Under the pieces are notes generated by a model. That model was given only the letters and a program-made list of their open reading frames with translations. It searched no databases and had not been told where the DNA came from. A stretch of 64,000 nt of DNA from Pseudomonadales bacterium (GTDB taxonomy: Bacteria > Pseudomonadota > Gammaproteobacteria > Pseudomonadales > Azotimanducaceae): assembly GCA_012103505.1 (NCBI GenBank), contig WLWP01000001.1, positions 744,001 to 808,000 of the forward strand. Direction: 5' to 3'. The position numbers were made by a program, and so were the translations under genes. This document shows, one piece after another, positions 56,796-64,000 of the stretch. Numbering within the stretch: position 1 is the stretch's first letter; each line of letters begins with the position of its first letter.

Positions 56796-57185
56796 ATGGA
56801 CGGTGTTTTCAGATTGTCCGGCGCGGACAAGTGGGATCCTGATATTGATCAGTGGCTTGCAGATCAGAAGGGTGAGCTAGGTACATTGGCGCTGGCGTGG
56901 TTTTCGAGGCTGCGTGAATGCGGAGGTGATATCCGAGAGTTAATGCATGATGGCTACCCGCACGTGTGCGTAGATGACGTGGCGTTTGCTTACGTGAATG
57001 TTTTTAAAGCGCACATTAACCTAGGCTTTTTTAACGGCGCTCATCTGTCAGATGACGCCAACCTGCTGCAAGGAACGGGCAAACGGATGCGCCATGTGAA
57101 ACTTGGTCCTGGTCATGACGTCGATGAAGGACAACTTTTACGACTGATAGCCGACGCGTATCGAGACATACAAACCAGAGCGTAA
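56796..57185 (+). CDS. DUF1801-like protein
   Basis: The protein is 129 aa from ATG 56796. Segments ECGGDIRELMHDGYPHVCVDDVAFAYVNVFKAHINLGFFNG and MRHVKLGPGHDVDEGQLLRLI recall DUF1801 (YdhG-like) domains. The function is unknown. It is followed by the permease gene after 65 nt. Confidence 0.75.
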   Translation: MDGVFRLSGADKWDPDIDQWLADQKGELGTLALAWFSRLRECGGDIRELMHDGYPHVCVDDVAFAYVNVFKAHINLGFFNGAHLSDDANLLQGTGKRMRHVKLGPGHDVDEGQLLRLIADAYRDIQTRA

Positions 57186-57250
57186 GTAAGAGTGTCAGTA
57201 GTAGTGCAATTCGCCAAAATTTTGATCATGGCCAAATAATCAGTTGGCCC

Positions 57251-58588
57251 GTGCAGCAACATAGTAAGAGTTATCGTTTCACGCCCGCGGCGGCAGTTAG
57301 TGTCGTTGTCGCGAACATGATCGGGACGGGCGTTTTTACTAGTCTTGGTTTCCAGTTGTTGGATATTGAGTCCGCTTCGATTGTAATTTTCCTATGGGTG
57401 TTAGGCGGCATACTAGCGTTGTGTGGCGCGCTTTGTTATGCAGAACTCGGGGCTGCCCTGCCGCGGTCCGGCGGAGAATATAATTATCTCTCCAGGATTT
57501 ATCACCCGAGCCTAGGATTTGTCTCTGGGTGGGTGTCAATGACGATTGGCTTTGCAGCACCAACAGCGCTAGCTGCGATGACAGCGGGACGCTATCTACA
57601 GGCAGCTGTACCGGAAGTTCCAAGTATGTTGACCGCCGTGGGAATGGTCTTGCTCGCAACGCTGTTCCATGTTCGTAGTCGACGCGGTAGTGCTCGCTTC
57701 CAACAAATATTTACCGTGCTGAAGGTTGTTCTAATTGTCGGTTTCGTTGTGGCCATCGCTTGGGTCGTACCTGAGCCGGTATCAAACCAGTGGGCTGTGG
57801 ACCTATCTTTGCTTGGCACAGGTGGCTTTGCAGTAGCACTGATCTTTGTCAATTATGCCTACACGGGCTGGAACGCCGCCACCTACATCGCGGGTGAGGT
57901 TGCCGATCCCAAACGCACGCTTCCTTGGATTCTCCTTGCTGGGACTGCGTTTGTGACCGTTATCTATGTGTTGTTGCACTTTGCGTTTTTGTTATCGACC
58001 CCAGCAGAGGCCATGGTGGGTCAGATAGAGATTGGCTACATCGTGGCCGGGCACGTGTTTGGTGCAGAAGGGGGTAGGATTATTAGCGTTGTCTTGGCTG
58101 TGCTCCTACTTTCGACGGTGAGTGCGATGGTGTTGGCCGGACCACGGGCTCTACAGATGATTGGGCAAGATATCGAACCGCTGAAATTTTTAGCGAAAGA
58201 GAATACCGATGGCATACCAGTCGTCGCTGTTGCGACCCAGAGCGCTTTGACTATCGGTTTGGTGCTAACGTCTTCTTTTGACGCGATATTGGTTTTTTCT
58301 GGATCCGTGTTGGCATTGAACACGCTTTTAGCGGTTTTAGGGGTTATCGTGCTGCGCTACAGAGAGCCAGAGCTTGTTCGACCCTTTCGTGTTCCTGCCT
58401 ACCCTTGGCCAGTTCTGATCTTTGCCACTATCACCGTTTGGACGTTGTTTTACCTTGTCTTTGAACGACCCACTGAGATGGTGTTTGCTGTTGCGGTTAT
58501 CGCAAGTGGCTGGTTGTTCTACTGGCTCAGCCACGCTAGGGTGCGCTCTCAAAATTCAGATCAGAATGAGGATCCACATGGAACTTGA
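57251..58588 (+). CDS. APC-family amino acid permease
   Basis: The product is 445 aa with about 12 membrane helices. The N-terminal motif VVANMIGTGVFTSLGFQLL is the APC substrate-binding helix, and ALPRSGGEYNYLSRIYHP follows, as in amino acid-polyamine permeases. The GTG start has no strong ribosome-binding site. The 3' end overlaps the crotonase gene by 11 nt, so amino acid uptake and CoA metabolism may be linked. The substrate is unknown. Confidence 0.92.
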   Translation: MQQHSKSYRFTPAAAVSVVVANMIGTGVFTSLGFQLLDIESASIVIFLWVLGGILALCGALCYAELGAALPRSGGEYNYLSRIYHPSLGFVSGWVSMTIGFAAPTALAAMTAGRYLQAAVPEVPSMLTAVGMVLLATLFHVRSRRGSARFQQIFTVLKVVLIVGFVVAIAWVVPEPVSNQWAVDLSLLGTGGFAVALIFVNYAYTGWNAATYIAGEVADPKRTLPWILLAGTAFVTVIYVLLHFAFLLSTPAEAMVGQIEIGYIVAGHVFGAEGGRIISVVLAVLLLSTVSAMVLAGPRALQMIGQDIEPLKFLAKENTDGIPVVAVATQSALTIGLVLTSSFDAILVFSGSVLALNTLLAVLGVIVLRYREPELVRPFRVPAYPWPVLIFATITVWTLFYLVFERPTEMVFAVAVIASGWLFYWLSHARVRSQNSDQNEDPHGT

Positions 58589-59384
58589 AGAAAAATTCGA
58601 TGATGGCGTTGCTGTATTGACTATGAATCGTCCCGCAGCTCGCAACGCTATGGGTGCTGAAATGATGGCCGCTATGACGGAAGCTTTACCGCGCTTGGCC
58701 GCCGATCGTTCAGTCCGTTGCGTCGTTCTCACTGGCGCGGGCGGAGCGTTTTGTGCCGGAGGAGATGTCAAAGGATTTGCCTCTCAAGCGGGTAGCAATG
58801 ATACGGCTAAACCGAAGGGGTTTGATCTAGAGGGCCGATCCCAAGGTTTACGTGCGGGCATGGAACTCTCGCGCATTTTGCACGAGATGCCAAAGCCAAC
58901 ACTGGCTGCGATTCCAGGACCTGCTGCTGGTGCAGGGTTTTCGCTAGCACTGGCATGTGATCTGCGGATAGCGATTGATACTGCGAAAATGACCACAGCG
59001 TTTTCCAAGGTCGGACTTTCCGGTGATTATGGTGGCTCGTTCTTTTTGCCATACATCGTTGGCCAAGCAAAAGCGCGCGAACTCTACTTCAGTGCTTCAG
59101 TGATTTCTGGGCAAGACGCGTTTGATATTGGTTTGGTAAATCGGGTTTCAGGCGCCGACACTTACGAAGCAGACGTTGCGCAGTTTGCCCGGGAGCTCGC
59201 TGACCTTCCCACGGTGGCGGTGGGTTACATGAAGAAGAACCTAAATTCAGCCTACGGTGGCAGCTTGGCGGACACTTTCGATCGCGAAGCGCTACACATG
59301 ACGCGGTGCTTTATGACTGATGATCACAAAGGTGCAGCGAAGGCGTTTGTTGAGAAACGCGCCCCGGAGTTCAAGGGCGGCTAG
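58578..59384 (+). CDS. Enoyl-CoA hydratase/isomerase, third paralogue
   Basis: The product is 268 aa from ATG 58578 (GAGG upstream, inside the end of the permease). AFCAGGDVKGF and PGPAAGAGFSLALACDLRIA form the oxyanion hole. The catalytic segment FSKVGLSGDYGGSFFLPYIVG has Asp in place of the second Glu, as in the paralogue at 51773. It is followed 4 nt later by the SNF transporter, so permease, crotonase and transporter form one operon. Confidence 0.9.
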   Translation: MELEEKFDDGVAVLTMNRPAARNAMGAEMMAAMTEALPRLAADRSVRCVVLTGAGGAFCAGGDVKGFASQAGSNDTAKPKGFDLEGRSQGLRAGMELSRILHEMPKPTLAAIPGPAAGAGFSLALACDLRIAIDTAKMTTAFSKVGLSGDYGGSFFLPYIVGQAKARELYFSASVISGQDAFDIGLVNRVSGADTYEADVAQFARELADLPTVAVGYMKKNLNSAYGGSLADTFDREALHMTRCFMTDDHKGAAKAFVEKRAPEFKGG

Positions 59385-59388
59385 TACT

Positions 59389-60726
59389 GTGGCTGCGACA
59401 CAAGGTTGGAGCGGCCGCTTCGGGTTCTTGATGGCATCCATAGGATTCGCCGTCGGGCTCGGCAATATCTGGCGGTTTCCCTATGTAACTGGCGAGAACG
59501 GCGGATCAGCGTTCGTTTTGGTCTACTTAGCTTGTGTATTTGCGATCGGCGTACCAATTCTGATGGCCGAAGTTTTACTCGGGCGGCGTGGACAGGGGAC
59601 GCCCCCGGCTAGTTTCGGTGCGCTCGCGAGCGCATCGGATCGCAGCTCAAGTTGGGCAGTAGTGGGCTACCTCAATCTTCTGACCGCGTTCGCGATTTTG
59701 GTTGGATATGGTGTAGTCGCTGGCTGGGTCATCTTCTATCTCGTGGAAGCACTGTCTACTAGCTTTAACGGGTTCGATGCCGCAAGTTCGCAGAATTTAT
59801 TCGCAACCCTGACATCCGACACGGTTGCGGTCCTTCTTTGGACCGTGATTGCCTTAGGTGCGGCTGGTCTCATCATTGCGGGTGGTGTCAAAGGCGGGAT
59901 CGAGCGGGCTGTGACTGTGTTGATGCCGCTGCTGTTCCTATTGTTGCTTGGCCTTGCTGTATTCAACCTTTTTGCTGGTGGGATGCCTGAGGCGATTGAC
60001 TATTTGTTTACGCCTGACTTTTCTAAATTAGACGGCTCTGTGATCCTTGCTGCAGTGGGACAAGCTTTCTTTTCCATCGGCGTTGCGATGGCGGGTATGA
60101 TGATGTTCGGCGCCTATTTGCCTAAGGATATTTCGATCGCTGGCAGCGCCTTCATCATAGTAATTGCGGATACTTTGGTTGCTGTGCTCGCTGGGTTGGT
60201 CATTTTTCCGATGGTTTTTGCCAATGGTCTAGACCCGGCCGGTGGACCAGGACTAATTTTTCAAACACTTCCTGTTGCCTTCGCGCAGATGGCAGGAGGA
60301 TATGTAATCGCACCGTTGTTCTTCTTGTTGCTGTCTGTTGCGGCCGTTACGTCGATAGTTGGATTGATCGAACCGATCGGAGTCTGGGTTTCAGAAAAGT
60401 TCCAATTGTCCCGACCACGAACCACAGTGCTTATTGTCGCCGTGCTGATGGGTTTTAGCGTTGTCAGCGCGCTGAGCTACAACGTCTGGCTTGACGTATC
60501 ACTACTTGGAATGTCGCTAGGAACATTGATTGACTTTGTACCGAACCAAATCATGTTGCCAGTAGGTGGATTTGCGATCGCAATTTTTGTTGGTTGGTTC
60601 GTGAGCAAAGAGATTAGCAGTGAAGAGCTTGGGCTAAGCAACCAACCCTTTAAAATTTGGTATCAGCTACTGCGTTACGTTGTTGGTCCTGCTGTTTTTC
60701 TGATCTTTGTCGGTGGTTTGATCTAG
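59389..60726 (+). CDS. Sodium-dependent (SNF family) transporter
   Basis: The product is 445 aa from GTG 59389, 4 nt after the crotonase stop. The first helix carries the family signature SIGFAVGLGNIWRFPYVTGENGGSAF, which holds Na+ site residues. About 11-12 helices are visible. It probably imports an amino acid or similar solute with Na+, which suits the Na+-pumping Nqr encoded upstream. The substrate is unknown. Confidence 0.93.
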   Translation: MAATQGWSGRFGFLMASIGFAVGLGNIWRFPYVTGENGGSAFVLVYLACVFAIGVPILMAEVLLGRRGQGTPPASFGALASASDRSSSWAVVGYLNLLTAFAILVGYGVVAGWVIFYLVEALSTSFNGFDAASSQNLFATLTSDTVAVLLWTVIALGAAGLIIAGGVKGGIERAVTVLMPLLFLLLLGLAVFNLFAGGMPEAIDYLFTPDFSKLDGSVILAAVGQAFFSIGVAMAGMMMFGAYLPKDISIAGSAFIIVIADTLVAVLAGLVIFPMVFANGLDPAGGPGLIFQTLPVAFAQMAGGYVIAPLFFLLLSVAAVTSIVGLIEPIGVWVSEKFQLSRPRTTVLIVAVLMGFSVVSALSYNVWLDVSLLGMSLGTLIDFVPNQIMLPVGGFAIAIFVGWFVSKEISSEELGLSNQPFKIWYQLLRYVVGPAVFLIFVGGLI

Positions 60727-60727
60727 C

Positions 60728-61576
60728 GTGCAGTTAACCTATCGCACGAGCGTTAATCGTTGGGAGTGTGACGAGAACGATCACATGAACGTTCGCTTTT
60801 TTTTGAGAAAGCACTGGGAAACGCTAGCCGGTGCTTTGCTAGATCGTAGCGAAGTTGAGTTGCAGTCTAACAAGCGTGTCCACCACCTTAGGTTTCTCCA
60901 AGAAGCCCGAATTGCGACACCGATCAGCGGTTACATCGGCGTTGTCGAAATGCCCAGTGGCCAACGTCGTTATAGCACTGAATTACGTCAGTCCTTTACA
61001 GACGAAGTTTTGAGTGCGTGCCTGCACGAGGTGGGACCGGAGCCGAATGTTGTGACAGATACGCTCGCCGATCATAACGGACCTCGAGGATTAGCGGATG
61101 CAAGTTCTCAGTACATCGGGGTCGCATACGGAGAGCTATCTGCACGCGGTTTCGTGCAAATCGGTGCGGGTCGAATTAGTGCATCGGAATGTAGCGAAGT
61201 AGGAGTACTCTCAGCACACGGCTTTATGGGACGACTGTCAGACTCGATGCCCCACCTTTGGGGTGCGATCCATGTAGGCGGAGTTTTGGATGAGGCGGAA
61301 GGGGGCGCAGTTCTCGAGTATCGCCTGGAATACTTCAATCCCCTTCATGCTGAGAATAGCTATGAGATTTGGTCTGGCCTCCGTGGCGTAGGACCTAAAA
61401 GACAAGAGTTTATACACTTGATGTTCGCAGAAGGAGGCAAACTCGTGCTCGCAGCAGAGGCTGTGGGGGTGCGCCTCGACTTGATCGCACGCAAAGCAAA
61501 AACTCTTTCAGAGGGTGTCCAGAGTGAAATGCGCAGTCGCATCGTACGGGCACCTGATCAATCGTCGCAGGAGTAA
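60728..61576 (+). CDS. Acyl-CoA thioesterase-like protein (double hot-dog)
   Basis: This 282 aa protein has a GTG start 1 nt after the transporter stop. Its N-terminal 4HBT-like segment reads VNRWECDENDHMNVRFFLRKHWET, where the Asp/His pattern matches thioesterases of the YbgC type; the C-terminal half has LEYRLEYFNPLHAENSYEIWSGL, a second hot-dog. It likely hydrolyses acyl-CoA or acyl carrier thioesters, with unknown specificity. It is the last gene of the permease-crotonase-transporter run. Confidence 0.78.
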   Translation: MQLTYRTSVNRWECDENDHMNVRFFLRKHWETLAGALLDRSEVELQSNKRVHHLRFLQEARIATPISGYIGVVEMPSGQRRYSTELRQSFTDEVLSACLHEVGPEPNVVTDTLADHNGPRGLADASSQYIGVAYGELSARGFVQIGAGRISASECSEVGVLSAHGFMGRLSDSMPHLWGAIHVGGVLDEAEGGAVLEYRLEYFNPLHAENSYEIWSGLRGVGPKRQEFIHLMFAEGGKLVLAAEAVGVRLDLIARKAKTLSEGVQSEMRSRIVRAPDQSSQE

Positions 61577-61577
61577 T

Positions 61578-62324
61578 ATGCGCAAATTTGTGGTTCTGAT
61601 CGTTGGTTTGGTGGCGTTGGCTGGGTTGGCATTTGTCTTTCCCGTAGTCGACTGGTTGCGCGTTGCTGTCGAGTGGATTCAAGCCAACCCGTCCTACAGT
61701 TGGCCTTTGTTTGTGGTGCTTTATGCCACCGCAACAGTGCTGATGTTACCTGGTTCGGTGTTAACACTTGCAGCGGGCTACGTCTTTGGACTCAGCACTG
61801 GGTTTGTGATCATTTCGATTAGTAGCGTTCTCGGTGCGACACTAGCATTCTTGACTGGTAGATATTTTGCGCGGGATTGGGTCTTGTCCAAACTGCAAGG
61901 GATCCCAAGGTTTCGGGCGCTAGATGCAGCCATCGGTCAGCACGGTGCTTTGGTCGTATTCCTAACTCGCTTGTCTCCAATTTTTCCGTTTAATTTGCTC
62001 AACTATGCTCTGGGTCTTACGCAGGTACGTTTGTTGACTTACGTTCTAGTGTCTTGGGTGGGCATGATGCCTGGCACCTTGTTGTATGTGTACTTAGGAC
62101 AAGCAGGTTCGGATCTAACAGCACTCTTCTCAGGTCAAATTGGCGATAGTGAATACGGTGCTTTGCTCTTTTACTTTGGTCTCGCGGCCTCACTTGTTTT
62201 GGTGGTTGTTATCGCTCGCTACAGCGGACGGATGTTGGAAGCCCAACTTGCCAACCAGGAGGAGGCAGATCTTGCAGACAGTAAGCAGGCGCCGTCGAGC
62301 GAGCAAACTGGTGGAGGGTCGTAG
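61578..62324 (+). CDS. TVP38/TMEM64 (VTT domain) membrane protein
   Basis: The product is 248 aa from ATG 61578, with AGGAG upstream and 1 nt after the previous stop. VTT-domain motifs are GSVLTLAAGYVFGLSTG and FLTGRYFARDWV, followed by FLTRLSPIFPFNLLNYALGLT and MMPGTLLYVYLG. About five helices are visible. Such DedA-like proteins may flip lipids or transport small ions. It precedes a mercuric-reductase-like flavoprotein by 1 nt, and this pairing is frequent in proteobacteria, implying a joint role. Confidence 0.92.
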   Translation: MRKFVVLIVGLVALAGLAFVFPVVDWLRVAVEWIQANPSYSWPLFVVLYATATVLMLPGSVLTLAAGYVFGLSTGFVIISISSVLGATLAFLTGRYFARDWVLSKLQGIPRFRALDAAIGQHGALVVFLTRLSPIFPFNLLNYALGLTQVRLLTYVLVSWVGMMPGTLLYVYLGQAGSDLTALFSGQIGDSEYGALLFYFGLAASLVLVVVIARYSGRMLEAQLANQEEADLADSKQAPSSEQTGGGS

Positions 62325-62325
62325 C

Positions 62326-63786
62326 ATGTCATATAGCGGCAGTCAGTATGATGAGACGACCGGAGCACTGTTAGCACCACCAGATTACGTCAACCCAAAA
62401 CCACAACCAAACTATCATCTGGTTGTTGTTGGGGCGGGTCCCGCAGGGCTTATTGCGTCTATAGGTGCGGCAGGACTTGGGGCTAAGGTTGCTCTGATTG
62501 AAAAACATCGAATGGGTGGCGATTGTCTCAATGTGGGTTGTGTGCCCTCAAAAGCCATCCTCACTTATACCGAAAATCACCCCGACGCCGACTTCCAAGA
62601 TGCATTTAGCTTCGCACGGCAGATACGAGCTGAAATAGCACCGCACGATTCAGTTGATCGATATACAGACCTCGGTGTCGACGTTTTTTTAGGTGAGGCC
62701 AAACTACCTGCTTCTGGCAAAGTTCAAGTCGGTGATCAGGTGCTTGCCGCGCGTCGAGTACTCATTTGCACTGGTGCTCAAGCCGCAATTCCACCGATTC
62801 CTGGACTCAGTGAAGTAGATCCCCTGACCAATGAGACTGTGTTTGATCTCACTGAACAACCGCAGAGTATTGGCATTCTAGGTGCGGGTGTTATTGGTTG
62901 TGAACTCGCCCAAGCATTCGCAAGATTGGGCACCAAGGTACACCTATTTGAGATGGCCGATCGCGTCTTACCCCTAGAAGATAATGAAGCAAGCCAGGTG
63001 GTTCACGAAGCGCTTAAACGGAGCGGAGTGGCGCTACATTTGGCTAGCCCTGTGCAACGGATTGAAACCGTTAGTGGAACGATTGAGGTTCAAACAGAAC
63101 ACGATAGCAAAACCGTTGAGCGAATTTTGGTTGCACTCGGACGAAAACCCAATACGGCGAACTTAGCTTTGCAGTCAGCTGGTGTTGCGGTTGATGAATT
63201 TGGTTTTGTTGTCACCGATCAAAAACTCCGTTCTACGAACAAGACGATATTCGCAGCCGGTGATTGCACCAGTAAATATCAGTTCACCCACAACGCTGAT
63301 GCTCAGGCACGAGTCGTGGTACAGAACGCATTATTTGCAGCGACTGCAACGACAGCCAAACACGTCGTTCCACGTTGTATATATACGAGTCCGGAAGTCG
63401 CCGCCGTAGGCTTGAGTGAACGTGAGCTTCTCGCAAGTGGGGTTGAGTACGATGTCTATCGTGTTGAGTTCTCAGAGCTCGATAGAGGACGCGTGCAAGT
63501 TGATACAGAAGGCTTTGCTAAAGTGTTCACTAAGGTTAAAAGCGATGAGATTTTGGGCGCTTGTATCGTCGGGCGTGACGCTGGTGAACAGCTTGCTGGG
63601 ATATGCATTCTCATGTCCAATGGGCTTGGCTTGGCTGCCTTGGGTGGCACTATCTTGTCTTATCCGACACGAAGCGAATTTTTGAAACGCTTAGCGGATG
63701 GATACAATCGCACGCGTATGACACCCTTCGTCGCGAAGCTGTTTAGTTGGTGGCTTTCGTTCACGGGTAAGAGTGACCGTGCGTGA
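62326..63786 (+). CDS. Mercuric-reductase-like FAD/NAD disulfide oxidoreductase
   Basis: The protein is 486 aa from ATG 62326. VVVGAGPAGLIASIGAAGLGAKVALIEKHRMGGDCLNVGCVPSKAIL shows the FAD motif and the redox-active CxxxxC pair. GILGAGVIGCELAQAFARLG binds NAD(P), and FAAGDCTSKYQF contacts FAD. The C-terminal dimerisation domain lacks the paired cysteines of MerA and ends without a clear HPT motif. So it is a lipoamide-dehydrogenase-like enzyme whose substrate is probably not mercury. It is co-transcribed with the VTT gene. Confidence 0.88.
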   Translation: MSYSGSQYDETTGALLAPPDYVNPKPQPNYHLVVVGAGPAGLIASIGAAGLGAKVALIEKHRMGGDCLNVGCVPSKAILTYTENHPDADFQDAFSFARQIRAEIAPHDSVDRYTDLGVDVFLGEAKLPASGKVQVGDQVLAARRVLICTGAQAAIPPIPGLSEVDPLTNETVFDLTEQPQSIGILGAGVIGCELAQAFARLGTKVHLFEMADRVLPLEDNEASQVVHEALKRSGVALHLASPVQRIETVSGTIEVQTEHDSKTVERILVALGRKPNTANLALQSAGVAVDEFGFVVTDQKLRSTNKTIFAAGDCTSKYQFTHNADAQARVVVQNALFAATATTAKHVVPRCIYTSPEVAAVGLSERELLASGVEYDVYRVEFSELDRGRVQVDTEGFAKVFTKVKSDEILGACIVGRDAGEQLAGICILMSNGLGLAALGGTILSYPTRSEFLKRLADGYNRTRMTPFVAKLFSWWLSFTGKSDRA

Positions 63787-63842
63787 GCTTGTGCCTGAGC
63801 TTGTGCGTTAGCCAAGGATACGAAGGATCATCAAGGATAATC

Positions 63843-64000
63843 ATGAAAGATAAGTTACTAAGAGCCTGTACGCTCCTATTGGTATTCGTGCTGGCGGGCT
63901 GCTCAGGTCCAGAACAAACCGTTACACCCTATCAAAGCACTGCAACGATCCATGACTTCATGTATTGGGCACTCGAACCAGCAGCCGATGTGATATGGGA
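63843..64000 (+). CDS. Lipoprotein, N-terminal part (continues past window)
   Basis: The frame opens with a lipoprotein signal (VFVLAGC, about residue 20) and continues with TIHDFMYWALEPAADVIW to the window edge. EPAADVIW recalls a group of small proteobacterial lipoproteins of unknown function, often near cytochromes. Only 52 residues are visible. It lies 56 nt after the flavoprotein gene. Confidence 0.7.
   Translation, partial: MKDKLLRACTLLLVFVLAGCSGPEQTVTPYQSTATIHDFMYWALEPAADVIW

Overview
The window comes from a Gram-negative gammaproteobacterium, probably marine. The evidence is LpxC (lipid A), a Na+-translocating NADH:quinone reductase (Nqr), the recR-rnd-ycgL-ycgN neighbourhood, DusA, an HsbR/HsbA-like signalling pair, and many lipoproteins and outer-membrane barrels. 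Coding density is high, with short spacers and frequent 1-4 nt overlaps. No rRNA, tRNA, CRISPR array or insertion sequence was seen.

Layout. 1-2.6 kb: housekeeping genes (end of recR, rnd, ycgL, ycgN). 2.7-6.9 kb: a VWA-like envelope protein, a MoxR-type AAA ATPase and a CoxE-like VWA protein, closed by a strong intrinsic terminator. 6.9-10.6 kb: hrpA, broken by an internal deletion. 10.7-12.8 kb: a compact HvfA/HvfB/HvfC-type operon. It encodes an exported precursor peptide with 11 EGKCG motifs, a DUF692 (MNIO) enzyme and its DUF2063 partner, and so probably makes a copper-binding, post-translationally modified peptide. 12.9-14.6 kb: an HsbR-like phosphatase and an HsbA-like STAS protein. 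14.6-17.3 kb: a TerB-like protein, DusA and LpxC. 17.3-18.7 kb: a methyltransferase.

18.7-29.9 kb holds divergent envelope and c-type heme genes: a DUF1501-like Tat protein, a heme/LamG lipoprotein, a CxxCH protein, an HzsA-related lipoprotein, two outer-membrane barrels, a DUF4266 lipoprotein and a DUF3570 protein. Three of these genes are broken by stops or single-base frameshifts whose downstream frames are still readable, so this block is either decaying or carries sequence errors. 30.4-36.2 kb: nqrABCDEF. 36.3-40.4 kb, minus strand: a GrdB-family gene with an in-frame TGA in the motif U-P-V-C-H and a hairpin just after it (a probable selenoprotein), an MlrC-like M81 protein and an M28 peptidase lipoprotein.

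40.5-62.3 kb is mainly acyl-CoA, amino-acid and small-molecule catabolism: enoyl-CoA hydratase family members, MaoC, acyl-CoA dehydrogenases, GMC oxidoreductase, D-aminoacylase-like amidohydrolase, SDR, two PhyH-type dioxygenases, APC and SNF-type transporters and a thioesterase. Within it lie a divergent bfd/bfr iron-storage pair with candidate Fur boxes and mobA. The window ends with a TVP38/VTT membrane protein, a mercuric-reductase-like flavoprotein and the start of a lipoprotein gene.

The two most notable items are the EGKCG peptide operon (10,700-12,821) and the putative selenoprotein (39,476-40,411). Product names rest on motifs and remembered family features; no database search was run.
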